In this document: positions 17,227 through 25,040 of the stretch, piece after piece
How the letters are laid out: every line of letters begins with the position of its first letter
Numbering within the stretch: the stretch's first letter is position 1
NCBI RefSeq assembly: GCF_024662015.1
Contig: NZ_CP102480.1
Location: forward strand, 3,590,501 to 3,654,500
DNA from: Nisaea acidiphila
GTDB taxonomy: Bacteria > Pseudomonadota > Alphaproteobacteria > Thalassobaculales > Thalassobaculaceae
DNA length: 64,000 bases
Reading direction: 5' to 3'
Program-made: the position numbers and the translations under genes
Notes under the pieces: generated by a model
What the model saw: only the letters and a program-made list of their open reading frames with translations
What the model was told of the DNA's origin: nothing
Databases searched by the model: none

Positions 17227-18464
17227 GCACGGCCCAGGCGGCGTCGGGCCGCTATCCGGCGAACGACTACAGGACCGGCGCGAAGCTGCCGCTCGACGGC
17301 GTGCGGGTGCTCGACCTCTCCCGTCTCGTCGCCGGCAATATGGTCACTCACGTGCTTGCCGATTACGGTGCCGAGGTGATCAAACTGGAGCGCCCGGGCT
17401 TCGGCGACGACCTCCGCAACTGGCGCACTGAGGGCGTGGCCACCCACTGGAAGGTATTTTGTCGCAACAAGAAGAGCGTCACCCTCGATCTCCGCAAGGA
17501 CGAAGGCAAGACACTGTTCCTTAAGCTGGTGGAGACCGCCGACGCGGTGGTGGAGAACTTCAAGCCGGGGACCCTCGAGGAATGGGGTCTCGGGCCGGAG
17601 GTTCTGCAGGCGCGCAATCCGAAGCTGACCCTGGTCCGGGTCTCCGGCTGGGGGCAGACGGGACCCTGGAAGCACAAGCCGGGCTTTGGCTCTCTGGTTG
17701 AGGCGATGAGCGGTTTCGCGGCTCTGAATGGCTTCGGAGACCGCCCGCCGGTGCTGCCGCCGCTGGCGTTGGCCGACATGATCGCGGGGCTCTACGGCGC
17801 CTTTGCCGTCATGGTTGCGCTGAGGAATGTCGAGGTCTCGGGTGGAAAGGGGCAGAGCATCGATCTCTCGCTCTTCGAGCCGATTCACGCCATTCTCGGG
17901 CCCGAGGCTGCGAATTACGCGCTCTCCGGCAAGGTGCCGCCGCGTACCGGGAGCCGTTCCAACCTGACATCGCCGCGCAATACCTATCGCTGCAAGGACG
18001 GGAAGTATGTCGCGCTGTCCGGCTCGATCCAGGCAATGGCCGAAAGGCTCTTCCGCACCATCGGCCGGCCGGACCTGATCGACGATCCGCGCTTCAAGAC
18101 CAACTCCGACCGGGTGAAGAACAACGACATCCTCGATCCGATCGTCGCTGACTACATGGCCGAGCGCACCCAGGCCGAATGCCTGGAGATCTTCGAGAAG
18201 GCGGGGGTCACGGTCGGCCCGGTGGCCGATGTCGCCCAGCTTTCCGACGACGACTACATGGAGGGCCGTGGTGTGGTCGAGGCCTTCCCGGATCCCGATA
18301 TCGGGACTCTGCCCATGCATGCGGTGATCCCGCGGCTCTCCGACACTCCGGGCGCGGTGCGCAGCCCGGCGCCGGAGCTGGGCGAGCATAATGCCGAAAT
18401 CTGGTCCGGCCTCGGGATCGGTGAAGCCGAACAGGCGCGTCTCGCGCAAGAGGGAGTGATCTGA
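17223..18464 (+). CDS. Class III (CaiB/BaiF-type) CoA-transferase
   Basis: A 413-residue protein with the family III start, LDGVRVLDLSRLVAGNMVTHVLADYGAEVIKLERPG, then NKKSVTLDLRKDEG, VENFKPGTLEEWGLG and the GFGSLVEAMSGFAALNGFGDRPP segment, followed by LADMIAGLYGAFAVM. These enzymes move CoA between organic acids through a mixed anhydride at a conserved Asp. The neighbour CitE-like lyase suggests that the acid activated here is cleaved afterwards, for example a malyl-, methylmalyl- or citramalyl-CoA. The exact acid is not readable. It overlaps the upstream gene by four bases and the next starts two bases after the stop. Confidence 0.9.
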   Translation: MSTAQAASGRYPANDYRTGAKLPLDGVRVLDLSRLVAGNMVTHVLADYGAEVIKLERPGFGDDLRNWRTEGVATHWKVFCRNKKSVTLDLRKDEGKTLFLKLVETADAVVENFKPGTLEEWGLGPEVLQARNPKLTLVRVSGWGQTGPWKHKPGFGSLVEAMSGFAALNGFGDRPPVLPPLALADMIAGLYGAFAVMVALRNVEVSGGKGQSIDLSLFEPIHAILGPEAANYALSGKVPPRTGSRSNLTSPRNTYRCKDGKYVALSGSIQAMAERLFRTIGRPDLIDDPRFKTNSDRVKNNDILDPIVADYMAERTQAECLEIFEKAGVTVGPVADVAQLSDDDYMEGRGVVEAFPDPDIGTLPMHAVIPRLSDTPGAVRSPAPELGEHNAEIWSGLGIGEAEQARLAQEGVI

Positions 18465-18466
18465 CC

Positions 18467-19354
18467 ATGGCCGGAACCCTGCCGCTCTGGCGTTCTCTGC
18501 TCTATGTCCCGGTCACCAACGAGCGCTTCGTCGAGAAGGCGGCCGCGCGCGGCGCCGACGCCATCAAGCTTGATCTCGAGGACAGCATCCCGCCGTCGGA
18601 GAAGCCTGCCGCCCGCAAGGTATTGCGCGACGCGGCTCGGGTGATCTCGAATGCGGGCACCGAGGTTCTGGTTCGTATCAACCGGCCCTGGCGTCTGACC
18701 GTCGCGGACCTCGAGGCGGCGGTCTGGCCGGAGATCTCCGGCCTCTGCCTGCCGAAGCTTGAGAGCGCCGATCATCTCGCCTTCCTCGACGAGACGGTCG
18801 AGGAACTGGAGCGCGAGCGCGGAATGGAGATCGGGAGCGTCTGCTTCATGGGCCTGATCGAGACCCCTCGCGGCCTGAATAACGTGCGGGAGATCGCCAA
18901 GGCCAGCCCACGCCTGAAGGGGCTCTCTCTCGGTCAGGAGGATTATTCCGCCGCCCTCGGCATGCCCACCCTCGGACCGGGCGATCTTGTCGAGGACATG
19001 CGCCTCGTCCAGCGCGCCGCCCGTGAGGCCGGTATCCTGCCGCTCGGCTTTGCCGGTTCGATCGCCGAGATCACCGATATGGATGTCTTCCGGGCCAGTG
19101 CGGAACGTGCCCGCGCGCTTGGCATGGAGGGCGCCTCCTGCGTCCATCCGGCCCAGGTGCCGATCCTGAACGAGGTCTTCTCTCCGACCGAGGAGGAAAT
19201 CGAGACGGCGGAGGCGATGGTCGCGGCCTACGATGCCGCTATGGCGGAAGGTCTCGGCGCGGTCAGTTTCCGGGGAAAGATGATCGACGTGCCCGTGGTC
19301 GAGCGGGCACGCCGGGCACTCCTCTTGCGCGATCAGATCGCGGGACGGGGATAG
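18467..19354 (+). CDS. HpcH/HpaI aldolase family CoA-ester lyase (CitE-like)
   Basis: A 295-residue protein starting LWRSLLYVPVTNERFVEKAAARGADAIKLDLEDSIPPSEK, the typical opening of citrate lyase beta-subunit-like and malyl-CoA/methylmalyl-CoA lyases. The metal-binding acidic residues are in LDLEDS, the CoA- and substrate-contact Arg in VRINRPW, and FMGLIETPRGL with GQEDYSAALG are the conserved middle. Without citrate lyase alpha and gamma genes nearby it is better called a free-standing acyl-CoA lyase. It acts after the CoA-transferase encoded upstream. It is last of the operon and convergent with a methyltransferase gene seven bases away. Confidence 0.9.
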   Translation: MAGTLPLWRSLLYVPVTNERFVEKAAARGADAIKLDLEDSIPPSEKPAARKVLRDAARVISNAGTEVLVRINRPWRLTVADLEAAVWPEISGLCLPKLESADHLAFLDETVEELERERGMEIGSVCFMGLIETPRGLNNVREIAKASPRLKGLSLGQEDYSAALGMPTLGPGDLVEDMRLVQRAAREAGILPLGFAGSIAEITDMDVFRASAERARALGMEGASCVHPAQVPILNEVFSPTEEEIETAEAMVAAYDAAMAEGLGAVSFRGKMIDVPVVERARRALLLRDQIAGRG

Positions 19355-19361
19355 AGCGCAC

Positions 19362-20174
19362 TTATCCGCCGACCTTCTTTGCCGTCAGCAACACCCAGGG
19401 TGTCGGACCGCGGCGCCATTCCCAGACGGCGAGCAGTTGGTCGAGGCTGTTAAGCGCGCGGAGCTCAGCAAAAGCTCCGGCGTTGCGAGGTGCGGGGGCG
19501 ATCATCTCGATCTCGTGCGACTTCTCGAAGCGCTCGAGAAACTCCCTGTAGAGCGGAATCTCCGGCAGATTGTGCAGTTCGACCAGCAGGTCCAACTCCG
19601 CGAGCGCCGGCGCCTTCTTGGGATCGAGCAATTCCAGTTCCGCGCCTTCGATGTCGCAGAAAATGAAACTGTCGCCGGCGGGCAGGGTGGCGAAGTCCTC
19701 ATGGGCAAAAGCCTCGCCGATAGCGATCCGCTCGCTGACATCGTTCAGCGCCGCCAGTTCTGCCGTCAGCCGCCGGGCATTGGGATCCAGATCGTAGGCG
19801 AGGATGCGTGCCGCCGGCATCAGCCGGGCGAGGCCGACCGCGTAATAACCCTCTGCGCTGCCGATATTCACCACGGTGCCATAGCCGCGCGCGACGACAT
19901 GCTCGATCACCGGGTGCAGCTCGGCTTCGTAGGTGCCGAGCAGTTTTGGCGCTGTGCAACCCTCCGCGATCTCGCCCGGCAGGACGGTACCGGCGAAGGG
20001 GCCGGAGCGTACGACGTCTCCCTCATGCCGGCGCAAGGTGTTGGAGACAAGCTGCGAGCGATGCATGGCGATGAGTCGGAGCGCCCGCTCCAGCCGTGCG
20101 ATTTCGCTTTCCTCTTCGTTGTCGAGAAGTTCCCGGACGCGTCCGAGAACGCGGCGATGGTAGTCGCCCGCCAT
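19362..20174 (-). CDS. FkbM-like SAM-dependent methyltransferase
   Basis: A 270-residue protein with a class I methyltransferase core: motif I in VVNIGSAEGYYAVGLARLMP (about 95-115), an acidic residue for SAM ribose in ILAYDLDPNARR, and FIFCDIEGAELELLD near residue 175, the FkbM-type D-EG-E signature. The N-terminal 80 residues are helical and unassigned. The substrate is unknown; such proteins often methylate sugars in surface glycans. It lies 49 bases after the small membrane protein gene on the same strand. Confidence 0.75.
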   Translation of the reverse strand: MAGDYHRRVLGRVRELLDNEEESEIARLERALRLIAMHRSQLVSNTLRRHEGDVVRSGPFAGTVLPGEIAEGCTAPKLLGTYEAELHPVIEHVVARGYGTVVNIGSAEGYYAVGLARLMPAARILAYDLDPNARRLTAELAALNDVSERIAIGEAFAHEDFATLPAGDSFIFCDIEGAELELLDPKKAPALAELDLLVELHNLPEIPLYREFLERFEKSHEIEMIAPAPRNAGAFAELRALNSLDQLLAVWEWRRGPTPWVLLTAKKVGG

Positions 20175-20223
20175 ATGTCTGCTCCGTTCTTGCCGTACAG
20201 CTCTGACGAAGGAGGATACTTCT

Positions 20224-20586
20224 CTATCGCCCGACGAGCTGTCCGATCAGGTCATAGACCATGTAGGAGATCTCGCTTTCCAGGGGAAGCGAGAGCATGC
20301 CCATAGCGCCGTAACCGAGCAGCCAAGGCAGCAGGTAGAAGCGGATCATGAAGAAGAACCAGGCGACATAGAGTGGGTGCAGCCAAGGCAGCAGGAAACC
20401 CGGGGTCACCGGGGCGAAGAAGCGGAGCAGCGGGTTGGTCACCCGGACGAAGAAGCGCATGAAGAAGAAGTGCGAATCCTCCGGCAGGAAAATCGACATC
20501 GCGAAGCGGCCAAAAAGAGTCCACATCACCACGCCGAGCAGGTAGTCGATGGCGAGAACCCAGATGGGGAATGCGCTGGCGTCCAT
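20224..20586 (-). CDS. Small membrane protein, YggT-like in character
   Basis: A 120-residue, very hydrophobic protein with two to three membrane helices and the segment NPLLRFFAPVTPGFLLPWLHPLYVAWFF, which recalls the RPLLRPFRRILP-type loop of YggT proteins. The match is weak, so the family name is tentative. It lies between the terminator of the symporter operon and the methyltransferase gene. A 17-bp direct repeat inside it (20319-20335 and 20379-20395) encodes the repeated LLPWL. Confidence 0.6.
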   Translation of the reverse strand: MDASAFPIWVLAIDYLLGVVMWTLFGRFAMSIFLPEDSHFFFMRFFVRVTNPLLRFFAPVTPGFLLPWLHPLYVAWFFFMIRFYLLPWLLGYGAMGMLSLPLESEISYMVYDLIGQLVGR

Positions 20587-20629
20587 TTAGGCGTTGCTCC
20601 CGGAGTTTATCTTTTTGATTGAGCATGAA

Positions 20630-20663
20630 AAATCCGGGAGGAATCTTGGCCCCTCCCGGATTT
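20630..20663 (-). terminator. Strong terminator downstream of the symporter gene
   Basis: A perfect 12-bp stem (AAATCCGGGAGG / CCTCCCGGATTT) with a ten-base loop. Read on the minus strand it ends in a short run of T, so it is the main stop for the symporter operon. Confidence 0.85.
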
Positions 20664-20676
20664 CTGTTCAAGCCTG

Positions 20677-20704
20677 TCCGGGACGGGTTCGACGCCGTCC
20701 CGGA
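20677..20704 (-). terminator. Second hairpin downstream of the symporter gene
   Basis: A perfect 10-bp stem (TCCGGGACGG / CCGTCCCGGA) with an eight-base loop lies between the symporter stop and the terminator at 20630. The two form a tandem 3' structure, the first perhaps protecting or pausing. Confidence 0.5.
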
Positions 20705-20719
20705 TGATTGGTGTTTCGC

Positions 20720-22534
20720 TCAGTGCGAGCTCGCGAGGACCGTTTCGCCGCGCGGCGTGCGTACCGCGTCGACCATGCGCTGGGTTTCCTCGTCCGGCTC
20801 TTCCGTCATCAGGCTGACCACGATCATGCAGACCAGGCTGACCGGCATGCCGATCATCCCGAACCGCAGATGGTCGATGCCCATCCACGGCTCCCCGCCG
20901 GCAAAGTGGACGTAGTAGAGATAGGCGGTTCCGGAGAGGAACCCGCCTATCATGCCGGCGATTGCGCCCTGACGGTTTGCCCGTTTCCACCAGATGCCGA
21001 GCACCAGCGGGAAGAACAGGCCGGAGCAGGCGAAGTCGAAGGCCCAGGCCACCGCCCCGAGGATCGAGGTCAGCTTCAGGCTGGCCACGAACGCCCCTGC
21101 CGCACCGACCGCGAGAAGCAGGATCCGGGCTGCTATGAGCCGGGTCTTGGTCTCCGCATTCGGGTCGATGATCTTGTAGTACAGATCGTGGCTGAGCGCG
21201 TTGGCGATGGCGAGCAGGAGCCCGTCCGCCGTCGACATGGCTGCGGCCATACCGCCTGCCGCGACGAGACCGGAGATCACGTAGGGCAGACCGGCGATCT
21301 CAGGCGTGGCCAGCACGACGATGCCGGTCCGCATGAAGAACTCGTTGATCTGCAGGATCCCGTCCCCGTTGGAGTCGGAGACCGCCAGGAAGTTCACCGC
21401 CGTCCACTTCTGGACCCATTCGAGCGCGTTCACGTCGGCAATGGATTTGCCGATGATCCCTGTTGCCAGGTTCGGGTCGAGCAGCGAAAGCTTGGTAAAG
21501 GTCGCAAGCGCCGGCGCCGTGAAGTAGAGCAGGAAGATGAAGAGGATCGACCAGCCTACCGAAATCCGCGCAGCACGCACGGACGGCGTCGTGAAGTAGC
21601 GCATGAGGACGTGTGGTAGGGAGGCCGTGCCGCACATCATGCAGAGCACCAGGGTGGCGAACTTCCATTTCTCGATGAAAGTCTCGCCCGGCGCATTGAT
21701 CGGCACCGTCAGTGCCTTCAGCCCGGCAAAGGCCTCCGTCGGTTTCAGCACACCCACCTGATGCAGGGCTTCGAGTTCCTGCACCCGCTGGACCGCATCG
21801 CCGTAGGCCAGCTGCGGGATCAGGCCGAAGCCGCTCTTGTTCGACATCCAGACGACCGGGATGATGTAGGCGATGATCAGCACGATGTACTGCGCCACCT
21901 GGGTCCAGGTCACCGCTCGCATGCCACCGAGCATGGAGCAGACGAGGATGCCGGCAAGGCCGAACCAGACTCCGACCTCGAACGGAATCTGCAACGCCCG
22001 TGCCGCAACCGTACCGGTGGCGTTGATCTGCGCCGTCACGTAAGTGAAGGACGCAACCACCAGGACGATCACCGCGCAGAGGCGCGTGAAGTTTCCGCCG
22101 TAGCGGGTGCCGATGAAGTCGGGCACCGTGTAGCAGCCGAACTTGCGGAGATATGGCGCCATCAGCGAGGCGACGAGCACGTAGCCGCCGGTCCAGCCGA
22201 CCAGGAAGGCCATGTAGCCGTAACCGCCGAAATAGATGCCGCCCGCCATGGCGACGAAGGATGCGCCGGACATCCAGTCCGCCGCGGTCGCCATGCCGTT
22301 GTAAAGCGCCGGTACCTGCCGGCCGGCGACATAGTACTGGTCCGTCGCCATGGTGCGCGACAGCACGCCGATCAGGGCGTAGATGCCGATGGTGAAGCCG
22401 ACGAACAGATAGCCGATTGTGTCAGCGCTGACCCCGGCTTGTTCGAGAATGGCCATCAAGATGATGAAGAGGAGGAACCCGCCCGTATAGAGGCCGTAGA
22501 TCTTCCCCAGATTCTGGATGAAATCACCCTTCAT
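20720..22534 (-). CDS. Sodium:solute symporter (acetate/cation symporter-like large subunit)
   Basis: A 604-residue membrane protein with about thirteen helices of the SSS family. DQYYVAGRQVPALYNGMATAADWMSGASFVAMAGGIYFGGYGYMAFLVGWTGGYVL is the typical first-repeat core, and GGMAAAMSTADGLLLAIANALSHDLY holds the second sodium site. It resembles the ActP/VC2705 branch, which uses a DUF4212 small subunit; that subunit is encoded 12 bases upstream. It probably takes up acetate or another short monocarboxylate with sodium. The divergent exonuclease/nucleotidyltransferase genes are a recurring neighbourhood of this branch. Two hairpins end its transcription. Confidence 0.9.
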   Translation of the reverse strand: MKGDFIQNLGKIYGLYTGGFLLFIILMAILEQAGVSADTIGYLFVGFTIGIYALIGVLSRTMATDQYYVAGRQVPALYNGMATAADWMSGASFVAMAGGIYFGGYGYMAFLVGWTGGYVLVASLMAPYLRKFGCYTVPDFIGTRYGGNFTRLCAVIVLVVASFTYVTAQINATGTVAARALQIPFEVGVWFGLAGILVCSMLGGMRAVTWTQVAQYIVLIIAYIIPVVWMSNKSGFGLIPQLAYGDAVQRVQELEALHQVGVLKPTEAFAGLKALTVPINAPGETFIEKWKFATLVLCMMCGTASLPHVLMRYFTTPSVRAARISVGWSILFIFLLYFTAPALATFTKLSLLDPNLATGIIGKSIADVNALEWVQKWTAVNFLAVSDSNGDGILQINEFFMRTGIVVLATPEIAGLPYVISGLVAAGGMAAAMSTADGLLLAIANALSHDLYYKIIDPNAETKTRLIAARILLLAVGAAGAFVASLKLTSILGAVAWAFDFACSGLFFPLVLGIWWKRANRQGAIAGMIGGFLSGTAYLYYVHFAGGEPWMGIDHLRFGMIGMPVSLVCMIVVSLMTEEPDEETQRMVDAVRTPRGETVLASSH

Positions 22535-22546
22535 GTCGGATCTCCC

Positions 22547-22822
22547 CTACTCGTCCTCGTTCTCTTCTTCGGCGACGCCGAATTCCTCGTCGATCCTGTT
22601 CTGGGCGCGCGCGAACCAGAAAATTATTACGACGAAGGCGAAGAGCGATCCCTGTCCGGCCATGTAGAAGCCGAGCGGGAATCCGAGAATGGAGATCGAG
22701 TTGAGTTGCGGCGCGAACCAGTGCACGCCGAAGGCGAAAATGAACCAGATTATCAGTACGAGGATGGTGAGGCTCTTGGTGCGCTGCCAATGCGCCTCAT
22801 GATTGGAGTCGGCTTGCGCCAT
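22547..22822 (-). CDS. Symporter small subunit (DUF4212)
   Basis: A 91-residue protein with two transmembrane helices (about 18-38 and 52-72), a HWQRTKSLTILVLIIWF start and a WFAPQLNSISILGFPLGFYMAGQGS loop, then an acidic tail. These are the hallmarks of the small subunit that goes with the ActP-like symporter of the VC2705 branch. It lies immediately upstream of the large subunit gene on the same strand, so both are made from one transcript. Confidence 0.9.
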   Translation of the reverse strand: MAQADSNHEAHWQRTKSLTILVLIIWFIFAFGVHWFAPQLNSISILGFPLGFYMAGQGSLFAFVVIIFWFARAQNRIDEEFGVAEEENEDE

Positions 22823-22940
22823 TCTACTAACCCCCCTTTCTTACCATCGCCATTTGTTGACGTTTTTTATGTATCGCGTGTACCACGCAATATTCTTAGT
22901 CTATGCCGGTTTAGTCGAATCAGCTACAGAATTGTGAAAT

Positions 22941-22955
22941 CCTTGAAATTCAAGG
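22941..22955. promoter_or_regulatory. 15-nt palindrome in the divergent control region
   Basis: CCTTGAA-A-TTCAAGG is a perfect 7+1+7 inverted repeat, 28 bases before the ATG of the 219-aa gene and 119 bases before the DUF4212 ATG. Its right arm contributes AAGGA, a ribosome site for a short upstream frame at 22963. It may be a protein site or an RNA hairpin that hides the ribosome site. Confidence 0.45.
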
Positions 22956-22962
22956 AACTCTT

Positions 22963-23001
22963 ATGAAACTTGGAAAGTTGTTATGTTTCAGCGCGTTTTG
23001 A
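22963..23001 (+). CDS. Candidate 12-codon upstream reading frame
   Basis: ATG at 22963, seven bases after AAGGA (the right arm of the palindrome), opens a frame of 12 residues (MKLGKLLCFSAF) ending at TGA 22999-23001. It overlaps the start of the 219-aa gene in another frame. It may be a leader peptide that couples translation, or chance. Confidence 0.3.
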   Translation: MKLGKLLCFSAF

Positions 23002-23642
23002 CGGATTTTTGGCGTAGGGCACGACTGTTTATGCCGTTCTCGACGCGCTGGAAGGAAGAGCCTGTCGATAGTGTCGAATCGGCCGCGGAGTTCGTGAGTA
23101 CTCAGGCTGCTTTTGTCGCCCAGACAACGCTTTACGGGTATATCCGAACCCGGGCCGGCACTCGCTATACCGCCCTGTATGACGACGAGGCCTTCGCGCA
23201 ATCGATTAATATCGCGAAATGGCGTCTCTACCTTGCCTGCGCGACGGATCTTGCGGGCTATGTCGCGGCTCTCTGCTGCGGCGAAACGGATCCCGAGAAC
23301 GAGCCGCGACTGGCTGTCCGTCTAGTCCGGCTCGCGCTCGCGGAATATGACGAACCGGCGGAGACGGTGCCCGGCTGGGCGGAGGCGGTTGAACATGCGG
23401 AATCGCATCTGCTCTTTACCAAGCCCGATCCCATGGATTGGCTGAAGGCGTTCGAGTTCAGCGAGGACGCGCTCGTCCACTGGGCGCCGATCGCCGACGA
23501 ACTGAAGATCCTGGACGAAGAGATCGTCCGCAATTCCATCCGCTTCAAATGGAAGGACGTCCGCGTGAAACTGGCGGTTTTGCTGCGTGCCGGCGCGGTT
23601 GCGGAAGCTTTCGGCGACCCTGCTCAAGCGGGCAGGGAGTAG
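22983..23642 (+). CDS. Conserved-looking protein of unknown function in the symporter/exonuclease module
   Basis: A 219-residue soluble protein, mostly helical by composition, with no signal peptide, membrane helix or metal motif that I recognise. FVAQTTLYGYIRTRAGTRYTALYDDEAFAQSINIAKWRLYLACATDLAGYVAAL is its most distinctive part. It is the first gene of a three-gene (+) module with an exonuclease and a CBS/DUF294 protein and is divergent from the symporter genes. The start at 22983 has GGAAAG five bases upstream. Related proteins probably share this neighbourhood, but I could not check. Confidence 0.75.
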   Translation: MFQRVLTDFWRRARLFMPFSTRWKEEPVDSVESAAEFVSTQAAFVAQTTLYGYIRTRAGTRYTALYDDEAFAQSINIAKWRLYLACATDLAGYVAALCCGETDPENEPRLAVRLVRLALAEYDEPAETVPGWAEAVEHAESHLLFTKPDPMDWLKAFEFSEDALVHWAPIADELKILDEEIVRNSIRFKWKDVRVKLAVLLRAGAVAEAFGDPAQAGRE

Positions 23643-23647
23643 GGGCC

Positions 23648-25030
23648 TTGGCGGCGGGGTCCGACAGGGACGACTCGCCGCTCCGGCGCGCCATCGTGAT
23701 GCGGTACCGGACGCGCCGGACCCATGCGGTTCTGCTGACGGCGATACCGGTTGTTCTGCTGCTGGCGCTCGGTATTTTCACCGTGCGGTTCGTGCTTCTC
23801 GCAGAGGCGGCGGACTGGTCGCTGCTCGTTCTGCCTGCGGTCGGGACAGGGGCCGCAGCGCTTCTGACCTATGCGGTCTATGGGATCATTGCCGCGCATA
23901 TCGCCGACCTCGACCGGATGAAGGAGGATCTCGATCTGGCCGCCACTACGGGCCGGCTGCCGGCACGCTGGCGCCAGTTCACCGGCGGTCCGGGCGAGAT
24001 CGCGGGCCTTTCCCAGGCGGTGGAGCGCGCCTTCATCCGGCGCCACAGGCACCGTTCGGAAGGCGCGTGGATTGCCGGTGTGCTCGCTGGCATTCCGGCG
24101 GCGGTGATCGTCTTTACGGGAACCGGGCTCGTCGCGCTGTCGAATGCGGCCGCGCGCAGGCGGCTCGGCGAGTTCGGCACCTCGCCGGGTCACAGTATCT
24201 TCACCATCGTAGATCACGGGCTGTTGGACGCTGCGCTGCGCCGCGCCAGGGAAAGCAAGCGGCCGGTGGAATTCGCGCTCTCTGATACGGACGGCAATGC
24301 TGTCGAGGCTCAGCTCGCCGGTCTGGCTGAAGGCGGGGTGATCTCGTTCCTGGCCCCGGCGGAAGACGTGCTGCCCGAGCAGACGGCGATGGATCTCAGC
24401 CTCGGAGCCGCCGCGCCCATGCCGATGCCGTTCCTTACCGGTACGCCGCTCACCGGCCTGCCGGTCGTCAGCCTCGACCTTGAGACCACCGGACTGGAGG
24501 CCAGCCGCGACCGGATCGTCTCTATCGGCGCGGTCCGCGTGCAGGGCGGCCACGTTTTCACCGGCGCGAGCCTCGATATCCTTGTCAATCCGGGGATTCC
24601 GATCCCCGAGCGATCCTTCCAGGTGCACGGTATCAGCGATGAGCTTGTCGCTGGCGCACCGCCTCTTCCCGAGCTGTGGGAGGAGCTGAATCGTTTTTGC
24701 GCCGGATGTGTGATCGTCGGCCATCAGATCGGATTCGATCTTGCCGTGCTGGCGGCGGAAGCCAAGCGGCACGGTCTCCCGGCCTTCGATGTGCCGGCAC
24801 TCGATACGATGGCACTGTTCAAGCAAATCGCGCCGGACGAACGGATCGGACTGGATAGTGCGGCCGAAGCCATGGGGCTCAGCGTTTTCGGCCGGCACAC
24901 GGCGCTTGGCGATGCAATCGTCACGGCGGAGCTGTTCAACGCCATGGTGCCGGAACTCGAAAGCCGGGGGATCGCCGACTATGGAAGGGCCACCGAGATT
25001 GCGGCGCCGCGCCCCTGGGGGCGGGATTAG
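23648..25030 (+). CDS. Membrane-anchored DnaQ-like 3'-5' exonuclease
   Basis: A TTG at 23648, with GGGAG about ten bases upstream, gives 460 residues; an ATG at 23699 is the alternative. Two hydrophobic pairs (about 26-52 and 57-84, and one at 140-165) come before a linker region, then a DEDDh exonuclease domain from about 270: VVSLDLETTGLEASRDRIVSIGAV (Asp277, Glu279), VIVGHQIGFDLAVL, and the closing RHTALGDAIVTAELF with the His and last Asp. It resembles the epsilon subunit of DNA polymerase III but is tethered to the membrane. It lies five bases after the 219-aa gene and ten bases before the CBS/DUF294 gene. Confidence 0.85.
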   Translation: MAAGSDRDDSPLRRAIVMRYRTRRTHAVLLTAIPVVLLLALGIFTVRFVLLAEAADWSLLVLPAVGTGAAALLTYAVYGIIAAHIADLDRMKEDLDLAATTGRLPARWRQFTGGPGEIAGLSQAVERAFIRRHRHRSEGAWIAGVLAGIPAAVIVFTGTGLVALSNAAARRRLGEFGTSPGHSIFTIVDHGLLDAALRRARESKRPVEFALSDTDGNAVEAQLAGLAEGGVISFLAPAEDVLPEQTAMDLSLGAAAPMPMPFLTGTPLTGLPVVSLDLETTGLEASRDRIVSIGAVRVQGGHVFTGASLDILVNPGIPIPERSFQVHGISDELVAGAPPLPELWEELNRFCAGCVIVGHQIGFDLAVLAAEAKRHGLPAFDVPALDTMALFKQIAPDERIGLDSAAEAMGLSVFGRHTALGDAIVTAELFNAMVPELESRGIADYGRATEIAAPRPWGRD

Positions 25031-25040
25031 GAGCATCGCG

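Noticed and set aside
20319-20395. 17-bp direct repeat with a 60-bp step
   Set aside because: Both copies are inside a coding region and encode the same LLPWL helix end; most likely a local duplication or codon coincidence.
20677-20704. GGTTCGA between paired arms, resembling a tRNA T-loop
   Set aside because: The 10-bp stem and eight-base loop do not continue into D and anticodon arms, and no acceptor stem is found; it is a hairpin after the symporter gene.
23438-23647. Upstream extension of the exonuclease frame
   Set aside because: It runs inside the 219-aa gene and encodes Arg/Gly/Pro-rich sequence; the TTG at 23648 with a ribosome site is a better start.
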